From: Nelumbo lutea
Lineage: Eukaryota; Streptophyta; Magnoliopsida; Proteales; Nelumbonaceae
DNA length: 64,000 bases
Direction of reading: 5' to 3'
Assembly: GCA_022828595.1 (NCBI GenBank)
Contig: JAKGHH010000003.1
Location: forward strand, 54,363,759-54,427,758
Below the pieces are notes generated by a model. It was not told the DNA's origin, searched no databases, and worked only from the letters and a program-made list of their open reading frames with translations. How positions within the stretch are numbered: the first letter of the stretch is position 1; each line of letters opens with the position of its first letter. This document shows, piece by piece, positions 44,650-56,891 of this stretch. A program made the position numbers and the translations under genes.

Positions 44650-45106
44650 ATTAATTTAACTTGTATATCCATTATCTTAATTTTTTCAAATTTTGATTTG
44701 AATTTAGTAATATCTTACAGGATGAAAATACAAAAAACAGTAGAAGAAAATATAAAAACACTAAAAATTGAAAAAACTCAAAACACAAAGACACCATGCT
44801 TATACATGTCTATTTTCGTTATTTTGATATTTTCTTTTCTTAGCCCATCAAACTTCAAATACGAAAATTAGTAATTTTTTTACCGTCAAACCCATTGACA
44901 AGGACGAGCAAAGTGCTGAAATCTGAAAATTCAGGGAGGGCCTCTTCCCAAGGGCTACGTGTCACTATCCCAAGGTACAAGGTGACAATCCATAATTTAC
45001 CCCTTATTTTTTTGGTAGACAAAGAAAATCACTACATACAACGAGAGAAAACCCTTCCATAAAAGTCCTTAATACAAATTATTGAATATCCCTACGAAAA
45101 TTATAG
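44650..45106. other. Unassigned AT-rich spacer
   Basis: No gene recognised and no CACTA terminal repeat found. Plus-strand open frames are AT-driven. Confidence 0.35.
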
Positions 45107-45390
45107 CAAAGGCCCCATTCACTTTTTTTGGAAATTGCTTATTCGGGTAAGTATTTCCTAGGAAATATTTACTTACCCATGCTCTTTTATTTCCCAAATA
45201 AATAAAAGAATCATTGTTTTGTCTATAAAAGAAACATTATTAAAAGAGAAAATTTTGTCCCATCCAAGTATTGAAAACTTTCCCCCTAAGTGGGAATGTT
45301 ACTTATCCATTTGAGAGATGGGTATCACTTATTCAGTCACTTGGGTAAGTGATACCCAAGGAAAATAAATTTTCCATAGACCCCGCATTA
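45107..45390. repeat. GGCCCCATTC dispersed repeat, copy 1
   Basis: Shares with 55935-56215 the ordered motifs GCCCCATTC.CTTTT, TTTACCCATG, TCTTTTATTTC, TATTATTAAAAG, CATCCAAGTAT and GGGTATCA. A partial third copy (GATAAGTGATACTTATG) is near 54118. Non-coding; ends only weakly inverted. Confidence 0.6.
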
Positions 45391-45799
45391 AAAGAGCATG
45401 GGTATATTGGTCAATGGGTACCAAAATCCCATTAACCAACTTCCCTCCATCTCAATTCAAACAGGGCAGCAACGACAAGATATTAGAGGGTGACCGGCAA
45501 CGACTTTAAATATGAAAAATCAACCGGTGGGTGGGTCATTTTTCAGTTCTAATCAATCATCTTTGTTCCCTTTTTTTTTTTTTTTTTGTGGTGTAAGACA
45601 TTTCATGTGTGTATTGTCCCAGATCTGACATCTTTAATTGAAACCCTACCTGAAACGCGCCGATGACGATAGGCCGGCAAGGCTCCCTCCACCTACCACC
45701 TTGATCATTTTTAGTTTTTTATCATTTTTCCTTATATTTTAGTGAACAACTATGATTTTTTCTCATTATTGTTGAATATTATAAAAATATTATGTAATT

Positions 45800-46143
45800 A
45801 TTTGAATTTATTTTGTTATGTTCTTGCATATTTAGAATTTTGCTTCATCTTTTTAGGAATTTTAATGTGAATAATTGGTGAATATATGAATTTATTTTTT
45901 TATGTTCTTGCATATTCTGAATCTTGCTTCATTTTTTTAGGAATTTTAATGTGAATAATTGGTGAATATATGAATTTATTTTTTTATGTTCTTGCATATT
46001 CTGAAATTTGCTTCATTTTTTCTGGAATTTTAATGTAAATAATTGGTGAATGCATGAATTTGTTTTGTTATGTTATTGCATATTCCGAATGTTGCTTCAT
46101 CTTTTCTAGAATTTTATTGTGAATAATTAGTGAATGTATGAAT
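45800..46143 (+). repeat. 84-bp tandem repeat, about four copies
   Basis: GGAATTTTAATGTGAATAAT recurs at 45856, 45940, 46024 and 46108, exactly 84 bp apart, each with a TTCTTGCATATTC and TTGCTTCAT block. Confidence 0.93.
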
Positions 46144-46216
46144 TTATTATTATTGTTGTTGTTGTTGTTAAGCCATTATCATTATTGCTATTATTATTGT
46201 TTATTGCTATTATCAT

Positions 46217-46298
<82 letters not shown>

Positions 46299-46305
46299 TA
46301 TTGTT
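46144..46305. repeat. (TTG)n and (AAT)n(ATT)n microsatellite
   Basis: A run of AAT units (46217-46254) passes directly into ATT units (46255-46302), so the block is a large perfect palindrome able to form a hairpin. Poly-isoleucine frames in it are artefacts. Confidence 0.95.
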
Positions 46306-46794
46306 ATTATCGACACAAATTCCGTGTATTTGATTAACACAAAATATGGAGACAAATTAAAAAATAAATAAATTTATAATAAAGAAAAATACAAATGAAT
46401 GAATTCTCTTTGATTTATGCTCAATAACGAGAGCAACCTCTAATCAACAATCAAATTTGGTGAAGGCGAGGGCCACTGGCGTGTTTCTCGTGCTTCTTGA
46501 AGTGTTAATGTAAATTTCCTTGATTTTAATGCTTTTAAAGAGTTTATGTAGATTTCTTCACTCCGGGCTTCGTGCTTGATTGGCTGTGAAGGATGATTCT
46601 CTAAGAAGGGCCCTTTTGTAGTAACTTAATCTTCTTGGAAAGCCTGAATCCAAGTGTGTTGTAGAGAGCGAAGAAGTTTTTCCCTTATTTCTTCTCTCTT
46701 GATAATGTAATTGCTAGAGTTTGCAGGAGTTTGTAGTTGATTGCAATCTTCAGCGTTTGTGTGGGAGAGCTTCTTGAATTATAACTATGAAAAA

Positions 46795-47555
46795 GAGACC
46801 TCTTTCTTCCTAGGCAAAGCTTTTTATAACCAAAGATTAGGATTGCCACCTCAACCCCACTTTGCTAACCAAATCCCATGTGAGTGGGGTGTTGGTTTAA
46901 GATTAACTGTCATACATGCATCATTATGTAGGAGTTAGTGGTCTTGCAAATGGAACCACCCTATTACAATAGGACATGAGCCATATTGGATTTAGTACAC
47001 TTGGATCCTTGGGCCACTAAGTCAAATTTATGTAGACTGGGGCCTTAAGCCCATAGAGGCCCATATTAATTTTGAAGTTATCATGTAAATTAAGCCCATT
47101 TATTTGGTTTTGAAATTTACATGTCTACAGTCATTATTGTAATTATTATCATTATTATTATTACTATTTGCAATAATAATGTAAATCGCTTGCATTATGA
47201 TTGTGAAAAAAAAAGTTCTTTCTTCCTAGTCCTAAGCAAATCTATTTGTAGCCAAGGATTAGGGTTGCCACTTCAACCCACTTTGCTAATCAATCCCATG
47301 TGAGTGGGGTGTTGGGTTATGATTAACTCCCATACATGCATATTATGTAGGAGTTAGTGGTCTTGCAAATGGGACCACCCTATTACAATAGGACATGAGC
47401 CATATTGGACTTAGTACACTTTGATCCTTGGGCCACTGAGTCAAATTTATGTAAACTATGGCCTTGGGTCCATAGAGGTCCATATTAATATAGAGGCTAT
47501 CATGTAAATTAAGCCCATTTATTTGGCTTTGAAATTTACATGTCTACAGTTATTA
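46795..47555 (+). repeat. ~415-bp direct duplication
   Basis: Two copies (46795-47130 and 47212-47550) share CTTTCTTCCTAG, GATTAG.ATTGCCAC, TGTGAGTGGGGTGTTGG, AGGAGTTAGTGGTCTTGC and end AAATTTACATGTCTACAG followed by ATTATT repeats. Possibly LTR-derived. No protein is recognised. Confidence 0.85.
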
Positions 47556-47559
47556 TTTA

Positions 47560-49315
47560 ATTATTATCATCATCATTGTTATTATTCATTTTTTTTCTAT
47601 TTGGGTCCATGTGGCACTCCATGTGTGGGCCTACGTGGGCTAAAATTGTTTGTATGTGTGAAAAGCATTGTTTATATGTGTGGGTGAAATGAGGGCTAAA
47701 ATTGTCATTTAAAATAAAATAAGCTCTAGTGTGAATACTAGCTCACCAAGCATCAATCCCCACTCCAATAAGTGCTTAAAAAGTTCAATAAGTGATTTGA
47801 GAAATGGGTTACAAACAGCCTTAAGTGATTGTTAAACTTAACAACCACTTAATCCCCAAAACGCGGCCTTAGTCTAATTACTTTTTGCCTCTTTTCATTT
47901 TGATGGAAAAGTAATTTACCTAAGTAAAGGATAAGTCATTTCCAGGTATCTGACCAAAAAACTTACTATAAGAAAGTTTATTTACTGTAAGACCCACACA
48001 GTTTTTCAAACGAATATGGAAAAATTGATCAACTTTCTCATTGAATAACTTGATAATAAACGAAGGAGGCCCAAATATAAATAAGTAGATCGAGTTATTT
48101 TTTTTAGTGAGGGGTTAACATTGCCATGGAGCATGAACTTCTTACAGAGTCAATCTGCTTTTACTAGAGAAATCCTGCATGAACTTTCCCTGGCTAACGA
48201 GCCTTCCACTGCATTTCTTTCTCTAGTTCTATACTTGAGAGCTGCAACACTGGGTTGGACCTTAATATTACATCATTCTGCCTGCCCCAATTCAGGTTGA
48301 ACATAGGATTCGGCCCATTTGTTAGGCCTTATTTACCCAACAGGCAACAGCATATGGATATGAGTCAGTCCCTCATTGCTGGCTGGCAGGCACCAAGAAC
48401 CAACTTCCGTGATTCCGTCTAACATTTGTATGCTCCAGATGTTCCACTTCCACGGAATCCTCTGTTACTGGTTTTGCACGTGACGTAGGCCACGTGATTG
48501 GTCGTTTAAAGGGAGACATGCCATGTGGGCGGGATCCAGACCACTCTTCATCCTCTGTGGCAACATTGGATGCACAGAATTTGGTGTGGGCTCCAATGAT
48601 CACAGTATGGGCCCGAATGAAATTATATGCTGCACTGGACTCCAGTTGTAATCCAATCGCAATCGTTTGAATTTGTACATGAACGACCCACTACCACTCC
48701 TGAGATATTAGGCCCAATTCTATTGAATAGAATCCAGCCCATTAACTACGTGAGGAAGAAGACTGTTTTGGGGTGACGAAGGCAGCAAGTGCAAATGTAA
48801 AACGGCCCTCAGGTGACCAAGTCGGACTTCAGCCCTGACACACTCTACAGCGTATACTAAACGACAAAATCTTATTGTTTTTATTATTTTTTTAAAAAGG
48901 AATTTACTGATGTGAGGTATGGAGCAATTATTGTTCTAGTAAATTAAATAAAATAGAAGTATTGATTGCCTAAACTTAACCAACCAAATTAAATTATCCA
49001 TAAAAATCTGAAAATAATAGTTTAAAACTCTCATAAAAATTTAAAAATACTCTTTTTCTAAGTGTAATGAACTATTAATAAATCACCTACGGTGATCGAG
49101 GTTTTTAGAGAAAGTCCAACACTAGGAGTCGGTGCAGTAGGTACACAGTAGGTGTGATGCAACATTGGCCCCCATGCACGTATAAAAGAGTCGTGTTGTA
49201 GGACAATTCGTCACGGCTTGCAACAATTTTGCAGCACGGGCGCGTGACGGTCCAATTAATTATACTACCAATAATGCTAATTTTTTAAAATAAATAATTA
49301 CATTAAAAAGAATTA
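47560..49315. other. Unassigned region
   Basis: 1.75 kb with no recognised gene. A TGCACGTGACGTAGGCCACGTG stretch at 48475-48497 holds two G-box cores (ACGT), but no adjoining coding frame supports a promoter. The 76-codon minus-strand frame at 48373-48603 has no recognisable motif. Confidence 0.4.
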
Positions 49316-49550
49316 GTTAGGGTCCTTCTGATTCGCGGTTGGAATGAGAATGAGAAGCGGAATCAAAATTCTTTGAAGTCTTTATAGTCTGTTTGATTAG
49401 GATAAGAACGAAAATGAAAATTGGAATCACTGCCCAAATCTAAAGGAACACCATTCCAATGGGATTCGTAATTTGCCCTATCAAATAGTTGGAATCAAAA
49501 TGGTCATTCTGACCCCTATTCCCACCATTAGATTGCATGAACAGCATATT
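49316..49550. repeat. MITE arm, AGGGTCCTTCTGATTC family
   Basis: Left end GGGTCCTTCTGATTCGC, then GTTGGAATGAGAATGAG. The same terminal sequence in reverse complement ends the repeat at 56690-56890. The opposite arm of this copy is not seen. Confidence 0.5.
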
Positions 49551-50096
49551 TATTAAATAATTTTCAATAAATTAAGATTAAAAGTAGGTCGCTCATTAAA
49601 TTAATCACAATAGGCCAATCTCATTAAAAAAAGTTGTAAATATTTTGTTAAAAGCTTCCAAGGAATATTTGGTTGAAGGTGCGCTGTTAGAACACATTAA
49701 ATAACTCACATGGAGGTGGGCCCATCAAATGAAGGGGGAATAGCACTCATCTGACTGGAACATTTTACATTTTTCAGTTTGAAGCTTAGAAAAACAGTTG
49801 AAATGGTAGTTGTGAGTAGTGACGCCCCCAGCCGAAGAGGAGGATTGACAACCGGGTTTGTTAGGTTGACAAGTGGATTGATTGGATGGGCAATAATCCC
49901 TAAACTGATTTCCGGACCATCATCAAAATATACAGGCAGTTTTATTTGGTCAAAACTCTCTTCCGGCACCATCGATTTTGTTAGGATAAGAGAGCATTGT
50001 TACTTGTTGGGGGTAATCTCGTTAATATCGCGGAGAATAAGGGTATTTTTACTTGACTTCCTGGACTAGTACATGGGGGTTGTAATTTGTAATATA
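49551..50096. other. Unassigned region
   Basis: Overlapping open frames on both strands (49706-50069) have no recognisable motif; coding support is lacking. Confidence 0.3.
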
Positions 50097-50427
50097 GGCT
50101 CCCTTTGTTTGCGATACGAACCCGAACCGGGGTATTTATGATTGCATTTTCTCACACTTTTGTATTTTAAAAAGAGAGCATTATTGTATCTATTTTTTTT
50201 ATATAATTTCGTATTCATTTGATAATTAACTTTAGATCAAAGTTGAGGCATTAGAGCATATGACAGTTGAAGCATTTAATGATGGGCTCATACCTTTGCA
50301 CTGATTTAAAACAAACAGGATGAATGCAAAAATGGTTTAAAATATGAACCGTGTTTGTATTTATGAACCAAAAAAGGGTAAATATATAGTGTACATATTT
50401 GTGTTTGCATTGCAAACAAATGCAGCC
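50097..50427. repeat. Harbinger-type MITE
   Basis: 331 bp. Left end GGCTCCCTTTGTTTGCGATAC pairs with right end, reverse complement GGCTGCATTTGTTTGCAATGC. ATA lies at both flanks (50094-50096 and 50428-50430), a 3-bp duplication as made by PIF/Harbinger transposases. Confidence 0.75.
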
Positions 50428-50429
50428 AT

Positions 50430-51190
50430 AAGGAATTCAGATCTAGTCTCAACACATGGTCACTAACTTATATGAAATCAGATACAAGGATACACCTACC
50501 CAAAACAGGAAAAAAATAGAATATACTTTATTCTAAATTTTATTTATCAAGGAGCACCACAACTTTTCAAAATGTCTAAAACTATGTCACTAATTTGACG
50601 TTAAACAGACTAACGGATGTTAACATATTACAATTTTAACCTTCATAGGAAAATATAAAATATATATATATATATATAATTAACAGGTGTCAAAATATTA
50701 CCATTTTAATATTTAGACATGAAAAAAGGAAAAAGTTCAAAAAATATTTTCAAATATAAAATACATAAAAATAGAGGAATTACAAAAAAAATATATAAAA
50801 AATTATAGAAATTGCAAACAAAATAAATAAATATGTTTTCAAATTATAGAAACTATAGAAATTGAAAAACAAAATTAGAAAATATAAATTGTAGAAAAAC
50901 ACCAAAAGTTTATAGATTGTTGAAAATAGAAAAATGTAAAAAAAAATATAAATTACAAAAAAAAACATTGGAAATTATAACAAAACATTAAAAATGCAAA
51001 AAACAAGAAAATTGAAAACTAAAAAATACCATTTTTCCTCTAACTCACCATTCAAGGGTAATTTGGTCATGAAAATTGTTATTTATGCTAAAATGGACAC
51101 CACTGTTGATGAATCAATTTTTTGTGATGTATTAATTTTTTGTGCTAAGTACCTCGTTATTTGGTCTGCTTCCAAGTGGTCGATGACTCA
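50430..51190. other. A-rich low-complexity region
   Basis: 50640-51010 is made of TATAGAAATTG, AAATATAAATTACAAAAA and similar A-rich motifs, closely resembling 63340-63790. Minus-strand Phe/Ile/Tyr-rich frames are artefacts. Confidence 0.6.
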
Positions 51191-52025
51191 GAGGCCAAAG
51201 TGAACTTTTGTTGGATGAGGACCTGGATGCCGAGCTAGGGGCAGATTAGGTGACGAGTTAAATGGGCCGAGCTGGGCAAGTTAGGTGCCGAACTGACTGG
51301 GCCGGACTGGGCAGGTTAGGTGACGAGCTGGCTAGAGTGCCGAGCTAGGCAGATTAGGTGACGAGCTAACCAAAGTGCCGAGCTAGGCAGGTGAGGTGAC
51401 GAGCTTACCAGAGGCCCAAGCTGCCTATTAGTTGTCGAGCTGACCAGAGGGCTGAGCTGCCTATTAGTTGTTGAGCTGACCAGAGGGCCGAGCTGCCTGG
51501 TGGCGAGCTAGATTGATTGTTGAGCTTCGTAGTTCTTTAGAGACCTGCAAGGAATCAATGTCAAAGGACCCGAGGTGGCTAACTCGGCGAGGTCACTCTG
51601 ATGCTTAAGTCGGTACTCTCACAGTAGAATGCAAGCTAAAAATCACTAAGTATGAGAACTAGAATATGCTTACTTGCCCCCCCCCCTCCTATGCCATTGG
51701 GGTTTGTGCCTTTATATAGGCATAGTTTGACATGGGCTTCACGCATCGCATCCGAGATTTTTGAGTAGTCTAAGTGGTCCGAGATTCCCTGAGGTAACCG
51801 CCATGCACGTTGACCACCATTCGGATCGTTCGGCACGTGGGCCAACTTCCAAGGATCGTGGGAGTGTTAGAATATGCATGCCGAATTTGTTGGCAAGCAC
51901 GTCTCGTAGGTTGCTAGGTCGGTGCCTGTGCTTGGCCGCCAATTCGGCGCTTGTGCCAGGCCGCTAGTTCGCACCGAGGTGCCATGTGTCACAATATCAT
52001 TGGAGGGCCAAATCCGCCCTCATCA
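51190..52025 (-). mobile_element. Probable solo LTR of a Tat-like gypsy element
   Basis: On the minus strand it starts TGATGAGGGCGGATTTGGCCC at 52025, the same start as the LTR at 61770 and similar to TGATGAAGGG of the Tat element at 33110. A TATATAAAGG box lies near 51712-51720 (minus). No internal region follows on either side. The left end near 51190 is not certain and no target duplication was found. Confidence 0.65.
51215..51530. repeat. GCCGAGCT/GACGAGCT minisatellite within the LTR
   Basis: About eight drifting units of 35-45 bp alternate GTGCCGAGCTAGGCAG, TTAGGTGACGAGCT and ACCAGAG. Confidence 0.8.
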
Positions 52026-54259
52026 ACTATTTAGAAGCATTAGTGGTGCACTAATAGAAAGTGAGTTTTGGAAAATAAAAACTTATTGACACAATGAGTT
52101 TTAAACATTTTGGAAAGTTGTGGTGAGTTTAAGAGAAATGTTGAAAACTCATGGTGAGTTTTAGAAAATTTTCCTATTTATTACTTTTTTAAACCAAACA
52201 ATACAACTTCATTGAATATTATTCTCAAAGTAAATCCAAGATCATTCTCGATTTCCTCCTCATGAGTTCGGATTTGCTCAGTGTGCTTCATGCGAATCTT
52301 ATAGCACGTCTTGACCACACATCGGGAACATTTCCTGTACTTGTATTTCTTATTCATGGGGAGATATTCCCATTACAGGATAGGATGTGCCCATGAGATT
52401 GGTGTGAGGCACACTATGCGAGGAACAGATCACACCCATCTTAGAATGTATGCCCAAAATATCTCTCCTACTTTTTGAATACTTTTATTCATGGGGAGAT
52501 ATTCCAAATGTGTCTCTGCAATATGCTATGAGGAGGAAATCCAAACTCATGACAAGAATAGACACAAGAACCTAAGTAAGAACATTATTAACCTAAACAA
52601 TAAAACCAGAGAGAATAGAAAGGAAACAAGAAAACTACTTTAGTAGGCATAAAATCATACTAAAAAATACTAAACAAATTGTATTCATTAATTCACTGGA
52701 TTTAGATTGAACATAAATTTAAAATAATAACAATTATTATACAAATAAAATTAATTAGTAATAAAAATAAAACTAAAAATTAGCTTGATAGTATTTATTA
52801 GAAATACAATGATCTAAAAATAATCTTTATGAGATTAAAACCATAGCCAATTAGTAAAAAAAATATCTAAATTAACTTTACTAATAAATATCTTTTGGAT
52901 TAGGGACAGGATCATTATTATATTAACATAGGTGCTATATGCTTACTCCTAAAAAAGATAGGTCCCAAAAGTCCAGAGTCCAAGATCCTCTTTGTGAGAG
53001 TGAGTGACTAATTTCAAAGAGTGAGAGACTAATTTCAAAGAGTGAAATTAATTAATCATGTAACGAGAAATAATTAATCATGATAGCATCACTTCCCTTG
53101 ATCCCTTTAATCAAAAGAAAATGAAATGGCACAACCAACAATGCCTCCAATAGGACAGGCGGAATACTTTGAATCTAGACAACTTTTCCATTGGTATTCC
53201 CACTTACACTTAATTAACAAACATTATTTTGCCATCCTTTCATTATTATTTTATACCCAAATTGTCATTACTTTAACCTAAACATATTAAGGATCGCATT
53301 CACGGGTAAGGAAACCCCCATATCTTATATATCATATTCCTCTACACTCACACTCTACACTCTCTCAAATGACACTAAGATCTCTCTCTCTCTCGCTATT
53401 AGGTTTGTTAGGTTTTAAGTAGTCGTACAAAAGGGAGCACTATATTTTATGCATAAGTGTATATAGTTTTAATGGCCCATCAAGAAATTTTTGTGGATCA
53501 GTTCCTTCTTTACAGCTATTGTGTATCAACTCTGCCCACTAGGCCGCCAAACCCCAGAGAGAACCATTAGCTTGGTTTAAACAAAAGGCCTATAATTGAA
53601 CATAAGAAAACTTTTTCCTTGTTGGCAAGAGAGGTGCAGGTTTCCATCACACATCAATCGTAAGGGGCCAGTGCCTAGTGGCACTAAGTGTCGCCATTCT
53701 TGGGTTGGGCCCCAACTTTATCTACTTACAACAATGCCATATGAGGTGGAGACCACTCAACTTGAGAAACCAAAGTCCAAAATTGCAGACAAGGGAGCAT
53801 GAGTGTAGCCTACATGGCATGACTCAGTGGAACATTTGTGTACTTGTTGATCACGTGCTTGTGGGACCGTGAAAGGCACGGGCGTTTTTGTTAGTTAGTT
53901 GTTTTACTTTTTCTTCGTCTCTACTGAACAAAGCAAAGAGGAAATAAAGAGGGGCCCATACAGCTATATTTACGATAAAGTCCATTGGGAAGATAATGTT
54001 AACTTGATCAATATCAAATATGCATCGATAGCAAATGGGCCCATGAATTTGGTGCTATCAGATGGAGAAGTTATTTATCCACCTGTAAGATGAGTATCAA
54101 TTAACTGAGTAAATGAGATAAGTGATACTTATGAAATAAGTTTTTTCTGATCTCTGAAAAAGAAAGCATAGAAAACGTGGATTTCTTTCCCTGCTCTCAA
54201 AATCCGAAAAACAAATACCCTCTAAATATACCTAAAAATTGTAGGATTAAATTCTACCA

Positions 54260-54295
<36 letters not shown>

Positions 54296-55934
54296 CACTT
54301 TAAAGGATAGAAAGCATAACCAACCAGCGGCCATGAAAATGAAAATGAAAATGGGTCGGATTGGTCGGGTTAGGTTGAGGCTAACCCAGGTTGTACCTTT
54401 AACAATTTGGCACATCAAAATTGATTGGTACTTTGATAGAACAAGCTTAGAAATGAAAGTTTGATAGAGTACTACCAATTAAGCAAAAAGAAAAGAAAAA
54501 GATAAAGTTTCATCACACTTCAGCATGCGGAGTGAGGTGACGTGGAAATTGGCCGGGTCCCTCTCATCTTTTATTCTTCCTCCGAATAAAATAAGATACA
54601 ATAAAGGCTCGGTGGCCCCCATGGCCATGGAGTTGTCATCATAGCTATCTACATTGCACCTTACATTTAGGGAGGACTAGTAGGTAGGGACCACGTTCAT
54701 TTGTCCAACTGATGCTACTCACAAGTCACACCTCATGTAATACCCAAAAAAAAAAAAAAGAAAAAAGTTAAACCCATGTCACATTATTAGGGCATGAAAA
54801 TGAGTTGGATATAAAGCGGGTACAGCTAAATCCATATGAGATCCAAACAGACAATCGGGTCTATTGGTGGATCCATAACTTACCCTTCCCATTTAGTCAC
54901 TCGAGCTGGATAATCAAAGTAAAATGGGTATAAAGGTTGCAACCCATGAATGGGTCGGTGGATGGATTCGGATTGGCCTTCAACCGAGATACAACCTAAC
55001 CAATCCATTTTCCATCCACTTTTGTATCCCGTGGCAGTGAGACACATCTAGCGTGCATTGGGTACATCTGCCATTCTTCTCATGGAAAGAGCCAATTCCC
55101 CATAGTTCAGTTGGCTTCAATATTATCTAAAAACAGTTAAGAAAATCTAAAACAATAAATGTATGGATAGCACTTGGTTTACTTCAATTCAATTATAAAC
55201 GTTACAATGCGTACAACTTGGGTGGGTTGAGTTAGGATAAGGATCAATCCAAGCCTAATCCAAAGTCGTAAATCTTGAGTTCAAGCTTAGATTAATTTAA
55301 TTACAACTAGAAAAGTTAGTTATAGATTAAATTAATTATGACTATGGCCTAACTTTATATAATTATTAATATTTAAGTATTTTAGATATTTATGTGATAT
55401 TTGCAAAAAAATATAACATTTAATCATTAATCAAGTAAAATAAATAAAATAAAACACAAATAGATAATACGAACAAAATATTTTATTAAGTAATCAATAA
55501 TTTGTTATTTATGATAAAAATCATAAATATAATTAATTCAAATTACTAAATTACTAAATTAATAAATCATTTTTATAGCAAATTATTAAAATAAAGATTT
55601 AATTATTTTAAACAACATTGCATTACTTCCTTAGTTATAACTTGCAAGCTTTGATTATTTCACTTTTCCCTTGATCTTGATGAATCCCATACATCCTAAG
55701 TCCCTAAAGACCAATAAAATGGTTTCTACTTTCTAGTGAGTGCGGCCTTGAACTTGGTCAATTGGTCGAAGTGTGCAGTGGAAAGTTGTTAGAACCACGT
55801 TAGCACGGTAGGGAGCATTGAATTCATAATGTTCATTGGATATAGTTTGCCACATCATAATCCGGGATCCCCCTGACATGTTATACAGTAATTGGTCCAG
55901 TGTTGAGAGAAAACAAAAGCATTTTTCACAAAAA
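52026..55934. other. Gene-poor region
   Basis: 3.9 kb of AT-rich DNA without a recognised gene. Visible items: a (TC)n run at 53382-53395, (AT)n at 54263-54290, an A-run at 54748, a direct repeat GAGTGA...TAATTTCAAAGAGTGA at 53000-53045, and a partial GGCCCCATTC-family tail near 54100. Frames of 60-95 codons (53596, 53678, 53899, 54177, 55733) show no motif. Confidence 0.4.
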
Positions 55935-56215
55935 GGCCCCATTCGCTTTTCGGTAAGTTATTTTTCTAGGTAAATGTAATTACCTGAATAAGTTTTTCCT
56001 AGAAAACACTTATCCAGGTAAGTGCATTTACCCATGTTCTTTTATTTCTTATATAAATAATGCAATGACCATTTTATCCATAAAAATCTATTATTAAAAG
56101 GGGTATTATTGTCTCATTCAAGTATCGATAACATCGCCACCTAAGAAATGGGTATCATTCAAGTGTTGTCTCATTTAACGTAGGAGATACACGGGAAAAA
56201 AAATTCTGATCCCTG
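55935..56215. repeat. GGCCCCATTC dispersed repeat, copy 2
   Basis: Same motif order as 45107-45390 and the same orientation. Confidence 0.6.
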
Positions 56216-56689
56216 CATAAATCCAAAAAAAAAAAAAAAAAAAGAACAGAAAAGAACGTCTTGAAAGAGAGATATCATGCCAAATAGCCTCGTTAAGGCC
56301 GTTAGGATTAAAACCGTAGGGCGTAGACCATTCAAACAACCGCTTTAACGATTCAGCGCCTCATATTTCTACTTTTATGATAAAAATCCTCCGATTCCGT
56401 CCATATCGAGTACTGTCGTATCTATTTGTCCTTGTATTGGTCCCACATTTCGGAATCTTACGGAAGCGCACGAAGAAATATCAAGTATCCCAGCCGACTC
56501 GGCGATGATTTCGGACTGCAGCGCAGAAATAAGTCGCTTTGTAGAAATGCTTGATAAGTTATAAATCTGTAGGAAAATCTATGACCGGAAAGATATGTAT
56601 GAAAAAAAAAATGTTTGACCAATCGAAGTCGTGAATTTTGATTTATATCATGCTACATCGTCCCCTTTCAATACGCTGGAATAGGGTTT

Positions 56690-56891
56690 GAATCAGAATC
56701 TTATTTTCATTTCTGCTAAAATGGTATTCTTTTATTTGAGAGAATAGAAGATGGTCATTCCCTACCCCTCCTTAAAAATGAAATCTCATTCATACTGTTA
56801 TTCTCATTTCTGTCTGAACCAGACTGAAAATAAACCATTCTGATTCTAATTTCAATCTTAATCCCAACTACCAATCAAAAGGACCTCTAAT
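56690..56891. repeat. MITE arm, AGGTCC family, copy 2
   Basis: Right end in reverse complement reads TTAGAGGTCCTTTTGATTGG then GTTGGGATTAAGATTG, matching the left end at 49316. An inner GTCATTCCCTACCCCTCC resembles 7330-7355. The left arm is truncated. 56216-56689 holds nothing recognised. Confidence 0.5.

Noticed and set aside
46134..46337. Poly-isoleucine membrane protein
   Set aside because: Translation of the ATT microsatellite.
48470..48500. G-box promoter for a nearby gene
   Set aside because: Two ACGT cores are present but no credible coding sequence or TATA box lies within reach on either strand.
49706..50069. Overlapping 88- and 96-codon frames on opposite strands
   Set aside because: Mutual shadows without a recognised family.
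51636..51967. Short frames on both strands near 51.8 kb
   Set aside because: They lie within the solo LTR, overlap on opposite strands and lack motifs.
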